From positions 107,501 through 171,500 of the forward strand of contig NW_024726283.1 in assembly GCF_018991925.1 (NCBI RefSeq): 64,000 nucleotides of DNA, written 5' to 3'. This stretch comes from Homarus americanus (taxonomy: Eukaryota > Arthropoda > Malacostraca > Decapoda > Nephropidae). Position 1 is the stretch's first letter. The number at the start of each line of letters is the position of its first letter. Below the pieces are notes generated by a model that was not told where the DNA came from, did no database searches, and saw nothing but the letters and a program-made list of their open reading frames with translations. Below, in pieces: positions 61,140 to 64,000 of this stretch. Position numbers and translations under genes: made by a program.

Positions 61140-62332
61140 GGGACTTATACCACAGTGAAGTAAATTTTATATTTTAGAATAAAAAATGGTACAGTATTTT
61201 GATGTGTTTTACAGAAAAACATTTTGTTTTGTTCACTGTGTTGTACTTTTTTAAATAACATATGAACCACTCAATGACAGATTCCTTAAAAACATTGGTA
61301 GTATTTTTATGATAGAATTGATGCACTTTTCACGCTTTAGTGTTCTGTTCATGAAAAACTTTTCATAAATCAAAATTTGTAAATCAAAGTACAATTTTCC
61401 ATTGACTCGTTATAACAGCTGAGATACGTTCTTATTAGAATGAAAATCCCCAAAAGTCTTAAAATGCTACATAATATGAGTTTAATGAAAATTTTTGGTG
61501 AACAGTACACAACAATTATTAACCAACAACAAAAATCAAGTGAAATACATGCAATATAGTACAGTAATAATTATATACTTTCAAGAAACCTGATTCCTTG
61601 AAACTTGAGGTGGTTGTGTGGCTTAGGTAACAACTCTTAATATATTGTTTTAGTTTGTTTTATAATTTTATTGTAATGCTTACTTAATGAAGTACAGTAT
61701 TGGGGTTGCCCCCAAAACACAAATGTTTTTCATATTTTAAGCTATGTGGCAAAAGTGACAATTGAACCACAATGGCACTTTTTACATACAATGTCTACCG
61801 TATGTATTTCTAGTTTCAGCAAGTTCTTGTGCATAGATTTGACATTAAATAATGTGAGAGTTGCTTTAAGCTTATCTAAAGATATTGTAGCTAATACCAT
61901 CTCCTGTAACACTTATAACACTTCCGTACCTGTACTGTACACTGATCAGGTCTGGTACGGGAAGCCCCCGAGATGCCTGTGTCAGTACTTCAGGATCTGC
62001 TGATACTGTGAAAAAATTATGAAAAAAATGTAAGCCAAAGCTTCTCAAACCAGATTCTGCCTGTTTATTCAAAACTAATATTACTACACATTTTAGAAGC
62101 TGCTCTGCCAAGCAGTTGAATTTGCTGTTGCTTAGAAATAACCAGCATAAAAATGAGAGAAATAAAAATGTTTCCATCCATTCCCACACTCAAAAAAATT
62201 ATAAATTCAACGTGCACATTATGAGTTAACAATATACAGTATACTAACTGAGAAACTTCATTCTCTTTTCTATCCTGCTCATAGAGATCTTAAAGCACAT
62301 ATTAATCGCTATATATTGGAGCATATACAGTA
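61140..62332. other. AT-rich, no supported feature
   Basis: No transposon termini, repeats or coding frames that I can support. It may be intron or 3' flank of the preceding gene candidate. Confidence 0.45.
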
Positions 62333-62864
62333 CAGTGAGTTCTGCTATAACGCGTGTTTTGGTAACGCGAATTTGCTCTAACGCGATTTATGAATTCGGA
62401 ACAATATTTGTATAACGCGAACGCTTGTTTGCTATAACGCGATTTTTGCTTACTATTTCTCCAATTTTGTGGTATTAACTGTGAATATGGTAAAGAAGAA
62501 TATCTCCAAAAAGCGTTCTGATGATAGAATTCCCGGTGATTATCGTAAAAGAAAGGATATAACACTTGAAGAGAAGCTCGATGTTATCAACCTCAAAATC
62601 ACCCTTCTCCCCCATCACTTTACATTCATATTTTTTCAAGGTAAAGTGTTAAATTTACTGTATGATTTCATTATTAGATATGAATGTAACATTTATTTAG
62701 ACTGTGCTATCCTTTGTGTTAGGCTAACTACTAAATTTTTTTGATTTCGAGTAATCTGCACCTAACCCTATTTTCTCCATAAGCCCTGTTATTTCTATTA
62801 CGCGATTTTCTATAACACGATATTTTACAAGAACACAATTATCGCGTTATAGCAGAACTACCTG
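62333..62864 (+). mobile_element. MITE H1: deleted Tigger-like element with TATAACGCG-type ends
   Basis: Ends CAGTGAGTTCTGCTATAACG and inverse of CAGGTAGTTCTGCTATAACG, TA at 62,331-62,332 and 62,865-62,866. Four TAACGCG motifs lie in the first 110 bp and two to three near the other end. It retains the start of a transposase gene. 532 bp. Confidence 0.9.
62487..62594 (+). pseudogene. Transposase N-terminal fragment in MITE H1
   Basis: ATG at 62,487; about 36 codons of basic N-terminus and HTH start (KRKDITLEEKLDVINL), the pattern that opens CENP-B/Tigger DNA-binding domains. Homology ends abruptly, consistent with an internal deletion. The autonomous source is not in the window. Confidence 0.7.
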
Positions 62865-62972
62865 TATACAGTACAGAATGGGCATACATTAACTATGTGC
62901 TGTAACCAAAACAGAAACATATAACATTTATTGCTGACTCGTATTTGAAGTCTTATTCAAATAAGAAATATA

Positions 62973-63046
62973 CAGGGTATCCATAAATGTGCTGATTAAA
63001 GCATGAGAGCATACTGTTTTTAGGATAATAATTTATGGACACCCTG
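62973..63046. mobile_element. Tiny mariner-like MITE
   Basis: 74 bp with inverted ends CAGGGTATCCATAAAT and, from the right, CAGGGTGTCCATAAAT; TA precedes the left end. The CAGGGTGTCC start is common in mariner-type elements. No room for a gene. Confidence 0.7.
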
Positions 63047-63358
63047 GGTATAATTATTTACTACTTTTTTTTTTTAATTAGTTTGATGGTTATCTCAACC
63101 TTTTCACAGGTGTTCACATACTGATTGATGAAGAAGGTAACTGTAACATATTTAACTACATATCAAAATTGGTAAATTGTACAATGTAAACCAAATATCC
63201 AGACCAATAAGGGAAGATATATACATGGTATATCACCCTGTCTGTAGTACATGATTGGAAGTGTTCTTAGTTGAAAACACCACTGTGAGTACAGGATGAC
63301 TCTTATCCTTCAGTCCTCCACAAGAAAAAAATTAATACATAAACATAAAACTTGTATA

Positions 63359-64000
63359 CAGTCAACCCTCACTTTACGCGGTCCCACATTCCGCGTTTCC
63401 ACGTTTACACGGTGCCCTGCCAGAACCTAGGATGCTCACATTCCGCAGTGGGTGTACCCCTTTACGCGGGTGAAGTATAATTTTTTTATTTAGCTCATAA
63501 AATTCATACAAATTATTCGGCCAGAATATAATTTACATTGCTGGAATTCTTACAATTTGATGATCATTTTGAATATAAACATCATAGATTTTGCATTAGA
63601 CATACAAATTTTAGATCTAATGTTTCCTCTGAGTAAATATGTTATCTTTTGTGAAAAATATATGACATTTATATTCAAAATATTCCTGGTCTTACAAGGA
63701 ATCCAGCAATGTCAATTATATTATCCTAACTTTAGTTTGAGGTATTATTTATTACTATACCTGGTTTTCCCCCAAAAATTTCTCAGAGGGAAGAGCCAGT
63801 GAGTGTAGTGTGAGAAGAGGGGGAGGGAGTTGAGTCCATTATTTGAATGGACATTAACTTGGCGACTGTATTTCTCTATTTCTCTTAAGTATTAATTATG
63901 TGCATATACCATCATAAAATTAAGATGTTATTTTCACTAGAACATAGGTATTGTGTTGGAAAAAGTGGAGTTTGGGGGTCAGCTGGTCTCTGTTTCATTT
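63359..64000 (+). mobile_element. Satellite-bearing MITE B4, cut by window end
   Basis: Left end CAGTCAACCCTCACTTTACG after TA (63,357-63,358). One monomer from about 63,489 and the shared 3' subterminal block follow; the right terminus lies beyond 64,000. Very similar to B1. Confidence 0.9.

Overview
The window is eukaryotic repeat-rich DNA, most likely from an arthropod and, from the mixture of element types, plausibly a decapod crustacean; the species assignment is inference. Nearly all recognisable coding sequence belongs to transposable elements. I see no rRNA, functional tRNA, CRISPR or prokaryotic-type feature. The only candidate host gene is a small two-exon reading frame at about 59.99-61.09 kb. 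Layout: 0.5-3.4 kb holds a broken Tigger/pogo transposon (K) split by a 5'-truncated LINE. 3.4-6.4 kb holds older MITE and satellite-like repeats. 6.5-12.76 kb, minus strand, is the 3' part (RT, RNase H, integrase) of a Ty3/Gypsy retrotransposon. It is broken by a hAT MITE with an 8-bp duplication and by a LINE that itself carries a satellite-bearing MITE. 12.76-33.6 kb is a nested block: a CR1-like LINE (15.9-28.0 kb) is interrupted by MITE B1 and by a 7.3-kb TA-flanked insertion X. X contains two further MITEs, long (TA)n tracts with an inverted SINE pair, and element Y, which encodes an unnamed transposase-like protein. A nearly open Tigger transposase (J) follows at 28.6-31.2 kb. 33.6-49.8 kb is a DIRS-type tyrosine-recombinase retrotransposon on the minus strand, with inverted terminal repeats, an internal complementary region, gag, RT/RNase H and recombinase. 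It is interrupted by at least six other elements, including N, a second unnamed transposase-like family. 49.8-53.5 kb is the 5' part (gag, protease, start of RT) of a Gypsy element. Its RT stops almost exactly where the RT at 12.76 kb begins, so the two parts are probably one element forced 37 kb apart. 53.7-56.1 kb is another decayed Tigger (I), 56.1-59.5 kb a mosaic of MITEs and satellite-like repeats, and 59.5-62.3 kb the least repetitive stretch. The window ends in further MITEs. The most interesting theme is that several Tigger-type, TA-flanked non-autonomous elements carry a variable number (one to three) of about 390-475-bp satellite-like monomers as internal cargo. Diverged versions of the same monomer occur beside TIRs of a different type. 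Many insertions can be read with precision because the interrupted element supplies its own empty site: the TA-flanked elements sit in CR1, DIRS, LINE and tandem-repeat sequence whose reading frame or repeat register resumes exactly after one TA is removed.
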